This document shows, piece after piece, positions 61,401-64,000 of a DNA stretch of 64,000 bases; position 1 is the first letter of the stretch, and each line of letters starts with the position of its first letter. Under the pieces are notes generated by a model. It saw only the letters and a list, made by a program, of their open reading frames with translations. It did not search any database and was not told where the DNA came from. The DNA is taken from positions 22,496,875 to 22,560,874 of the forward strand of contig NC_036461.1 in NCBI RefSeq assembly GCF_002775205.1, written 5' to 3'. The position numbers and the translations under genes were made by a program. This DNA comes from Xiphophorus maculatus (Eukaryota > Chordata > Actinopteri > Cyprinodontiformes > Poeciliidae).

Positions 61401-64000
61401 GGTGTCTTGACAAATTTTAATGCAAGTACTGACACAAAGACAATACTTGCCATTTCTTTAGAAAGTAAAGAAACATCTGATAAACCAGAAGATGAAAGGA
61501 ATAAGCTGTCCAAAGTTAGAATATCTCCTTCGGGCAAACCCAGTGGAAAAGTGGATATCTCTGACAAAGGGACGACAAAACCTCTAGACAGAGATGGAAA
61601 GAGTACATTTAAATGGCCAAACCTGGACATTTCAGTGCCAAAAATAAAAGGAACAACAGTTGATATTAACACATCTAAGAAAGACGCAGCTCACACAGTA
61701 GCACTGGCTGAAGGAGGGCAAATCCCAGGAGGCCCAGAGAGCGATACAGTCCTCAAGAGCTTAGATGTTCCTAAAGAAATGGCAGAGGCAGAAAACCCTC
61801 AAGTGGAAATAAAGCCAACTGAAACTGAAGGTGAGTTTGATTGGGAAGCAAGCAAATGTACAAAGTTTGGAATTAAAACGCCAAAAATCAAAGGCCCAGA
61901 ATTTGACTTGAGTTTGTCAAAGAAAGAGGCACATGGCAAAGCTGCAGGTAAACTCCCAGAAGCATCTAAAGCAGAAGTTTCTCCTGGGAAGGGAAATGTA
62001 TATTTTCTAAAGCAAAAGATGCAGTTAGAGAAACCTGGAGAAGTTAAACCTTTGCAGTCCAAGGGTGAACACGTACAAGGAGGCAAAATCAAAATCCCAA
62101 AGTTTGGAGTCAAAACAACAAAATTAGCAGGTCCTGAGATAAGCTTGTCAAAGAAAGATGCAGAGGTTACCCTGCCAGAGGCTAAACATGAGATCAAACT
62201 CACTGAAGGTACAGGAACAGATGTGAACAAAGATAGTGTTAGGTCAGAAGAACAGAAAGGAATGGAAAAGTCTGATCTGAAAATCAAAACACTGCAGAAG
62301 GAAGGTGAAGCGAAAGGACACGGACACAAGATCAAAATGCCCCAGTTGGGAATTGCACTGCCAAAAGTTACAACGCATGAGTCAGATTTAAGCCTATCGA
62401 AGAAAGGTAAAGATCTGACACTGCCTGAAGTTAAAGGAGAAATCAAAGATCTTGAGATTGAAGGAACTGGATCATCAACAAAACTAGATGTTAGAGCTCC
62501 TGGAATTAAAGTTGAAACAAAGGATGTTGAAGGATCGTTGTCAAAATTCAAAATGTCCCCTTTTAAAATTTCCAGATTTGGAGCTGCTACTCCAAACCTC
62601 AGCGGTGAGGTAAGTGAAGCTTCTGAAACACACACATTGGAATATGGGCCTGGTACTGATGTTACCATACCAGACAGTGATGTAAAAATTATAGCATCTG
62701 AAATTGATGGAAGAGCAAGTAAGTTCAAAATTCCAAAATTTGGAATATCACTCCCGAAACTAAAAGGTTCTGAAACGGATACAACCCAATCCCAAAAGGT
62801 TAATGTAGATGTCACATTGTTTAAAGGTGACACTGAAATAAAACTCACTGATGCTGAGCATGAAGAACCTGGTATCAGGCTGAAGGGCAAATTTCCCCAG
62901 ATTGGAGTTCAGCAAGATGTTGAGTACTCAGCACCAAAACCTGAAATACCAGTACCATTTTCTGATGCTAAAGCAGAAGTCAAGCTGTCGCAAGTTGATG
63001 GAGAAAAAATCCACTTTTCATCTCCTGTGGTCCTTAATGAGACACCAGAGCTGGAGATCCCAACCACGAAGGCTGAGCATCACCTTGCCGGACAAGAAGA
63101 AAAGATGAAGTTGTCAAAGATTGGAATAAAAATGCCCAAAATTAAAGGACCGGAATTTCAACTTGGACTCTCAAGTAAAGACACAGATGTCATGGAGACA
63201 GAAGGCAAAGTGGACAATAAAACTAAGGTAGAAGTCCCAGTTCCCACAGATGTTAGTCTGGGAAAAGCAGAAATCTTGATATCTTCTGGAAAAGTGGAAG
63301 TTGGAAAACCAGAAGTGCAAACTCAACCTACAGTTGAAGGACAAGGAGGCAAGTTCAAAATGCCAAAGTTTGGAATCACAGTGCCAAAAGTCAAAGGACC
63401 TGAAGCAAAGAAGGAGGTAGAGGTGAAACTTACTGAGACCAAGACTGACATAAAAATACCTGATGCTAATTTTGAGGCACCAGATGTGGAACAGTCACCA
63501 TCAAAATTTAATATGCCAACTTTTAAATTACCAAAATTAGGACTGGGCACTTCAGACAAAAATGTAGAAGGAGATGACATTGATAAGGACATTCCTGATG
63601 AGGTTCTTGCAGTTACCATTGTTGCACCTAGCTCTGACCTCTCAAATATTGATGTCGATACACATCTTTTTGAAAGCAAAACTGAAGTTGCACTTTCGAG
63701 TGATGATGTGAACAAATACTCCATTGAAGTAGAAGCTACACCTACACAAATCAAAGTGCCAAAAAAAGAAAAAGAAGGGTCACCATCCAAGTTTAAGATG
63801 CCGACATTCAAGTTACCAAAATTTGGGCTTTCTGTTCAAAGTTCTACTGAAAAAGAGCCTCCCCTGGACAAAGATCTCAAAACAGGAGAAGGTCAAATTA
63901 CAACTTCTGGAGAGATTCTTTCAACAAGTCTAGAAGCGCCAAGAATTGACGTTAAGGCTCCATCAGTAGCTTTAAAAACTACAGGAACTGAGAGTGAAGA
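45927..64000 (+). CDS. ahnak2: AHNAK2 (PDZ-containing giant repeat protein), 5' part, last exon continues past the window
   Basis: Exons are 45927-45984, 57194-57237 (44 nt), 57388-57492, 58696-58806, 58923-59076, 59373-59533 and 59616 onward. Phases agree at every junction, giving about 1670 codons so far. The start MCDCFHLAFPNWHVAPSGT and the exon 3 segment ERPRPQGSSPVQEYPEAA match human AHNAK2, not AHNAK or periaxin. Exons 5-6 encode the PDZ-like domain (about residues 115-195: GGGGKEGIFIKKVVPESPAS, then GDQILSATVYFDNMSYEDA). This module dimerises in AHNAK2 and PRX. The giant exon starts with SWPKF and RSHSSSEADE, also AHNAK2-like, then a Lys/Ser/Glu-rich region. From about residue 955 come irregular repeats of the KFKMPKFGI-VPKVKGPE type, at least ten before the edge. 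AHNAK2 is linked to costameres and membrane-associated scaffolds. The frame has no break in 4.4 kb. The exon 4 donor (GTCCGA) is weak. Confidence 0.93.
46412..46489 (+). repeat. (ATC)26 microsatellite
   Basis: Twenty-six uninterrupted units in ahnak2 intron 1. Confidence 0.95.
47590..48115. repeat. AAATATTTAG motif array (family D), copy 2
   Basis: The leader CTGTTTGCAAAGTTATACAG matches the leader of the 42.5 kb copy. About 20 degenerate units containing TTTAG or CTAAATATTTAG follow, in both orientations because the core is palindromic. It is longer than copy 1 (about 500 against 300 bases). Confidence 0.65.
50665..51657. mobile_element. Hairpin (foldback) DNA element with about 200-bp inverted arms
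   Basis: Ends CTACGGTGGCCGACAGGTGC and its complement begin two long inverted arms of over 200 bases, flanked by TTCT on both sides. Each arm contains a tandem 41-bp unit (GAATGAAATGCAGCAAACAA core): two copies on the left, three on the right. The element has no coding capacity of its own. A LINE fragment (50935-51398) interrupts it. The class is uncertain; long TIRs and a 4-base duplication do not point to one superfamily. Confidence 0.8.
50935..51398 (+). mobile_element. 5'-truncated LINE copy with 15-bp target duplication, nested in the hairpin element
   Basis: GAATCTTGCATCTGG occurs at 50920-50934 and again at 51399-51413, an exact 15-bp target-site duplication. The insert encodes the C-terminal end of a LINE polyprotein with a CX2CX7HX4C zinc-knuckle-like motif (CDYCEKSETIEHVILEC). 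The frame ends at 51148; a 3' UTR with GGTAAGTGGCGGTAATG and an (AAG)n tail follows, as in I/Nimb-type fish LINEs. The frame that appears to start at 50861 is a chimera of hairpin and LINE. Confidence 0.82.
52150..52530 (-). mobile_element. tRNA-derived SINE, second family
   Basis: On the minus strand an A box TGGCGCAGTTGG (52520-52509) and a B box GGTTCAATTCC (52476-52466) head a conserved body with GCATGTTCTCCCTGTGTATG and GACCTGTCCAGGGTGAACCC. The 3' end at about 52155 reads GAACAGAAGATGGATG-like. A CA run at 52311-52336 lies within. This is an abundant fish repeat whose body resembles LINE-derived sequence. Confidence 0.7.
53165..53375 (+). mobile_element. LINE 3' end with GATT tail
   Basis: CCCACCTGTTTAGGATTG, ATGTAAAGCACTTTGAAATG and CCTTGCTGCTGAAATGTGC followed by (TTGA)n-type tail sequence is the typical 3' terminus of a fish LINE. 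No coding region remains, so it is a short 5'-truncated copy. Confidence 0.65.
54029..54326 (-). pseudogene. Decayed fragment of a LINE endonuclease domain (RTE-like)
   Basis: Two overlapping minus-strand frames encode pieces resembling the apurinic endonuclease-like domain of RTE-type LINEs. One contains VINDFKRCDQEKGPPALNHS and SDLCAAYGLSITSIMLEHN. Continuity is lost by frameshift near 54180. The copy is short and inactive. The assignment rests on pattern recognition of the NxxGLSITNTxFxHK-type motif. Confidence 0.45.

Noticed and set aside
61799..62890. 363-codon minus-strand open frame
   Set aside because: It is the antisense of the ahnak2 repeat exon. The sense frame is open, has AHNAK2 motifs and runs through the whole region; the antisense protein is only a mirror of Lys/Glu/Pro-rich codons.
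63323..63811. 162-codon minus-strand open frame
   Set aside because: Also antisense to the ahnak2 repeat exon, with the same composition artefact.

Overview
This window is vertebrate nuclear DNA. It most likely comes from a teleost fish, because the genes are split by GT-AG introns and the spacers are AT-rich. The spacers are also full of tRNA-derived SINEs, LINE tails, hAT-like elements, TTAA-flanked MITEs and long microsatellites of the kind common in ray-finned fish. The species cannot be fixed from sequence alone. Four protein-coding genes are supported.

Layout. (1) 0.6-6.5 kb, minus strand: a complete nine-exon ahsa1 gene (activator of Hsp90 ATPase), whose joined exons give 339 codons plus stop; a heat-shock-element core lies just upstream. 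(2) 9.0-19.6 kb, plus strand: cdca4, a SERTA-domain transcriptional co-regulator, with a 5' untranslated exon near 9.2 kb, a 7.6 kb intron full of transposons, a one-exon coding region at 16.9-17.8 kb and a long 3' UTR. (3) 24.1-29.0 kb, plus strand: a second, different SERTA-domain gene of the SERTAD1/2/3 group, with the same layout. (4) 45.9-64.0 kb, plus strand: the 5' part of ahnak2. Six short exons lead into a giant repeat-coding exon that is still open at the window edge. The first intron is 11.2 kb.

In the human genome CDCA4 and AHNAK2 are close neighbours at 14q32.33, while SERTAD3, SERTAD1 and the AHNAK2 relative PRX are neighbours at 19q13.2. The arrangement here (cdca4, SERTAD-like, ahnak2, all on one strand) mirrors both blocks. 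It suggests an ancestral SERTA-SERTA-PRX/AHNAK2 cluster from which mammals lost one member.

The 29-45.6 kb interval and the long introns show no convincing genes. They hold dispersed repeats, several with readable target-site duplications: a hAT-like element (8 bp), a SINE (9 bp), a LINE fragment (15 bp) nested in a hairpin transposon, and TTAA MITEs. Arrays of AAATATTTAG-type motifs and several long microsatellites are also present. I found no new multi-gene system. The most informative observations are the conserved linkage and the nested transposon structures.
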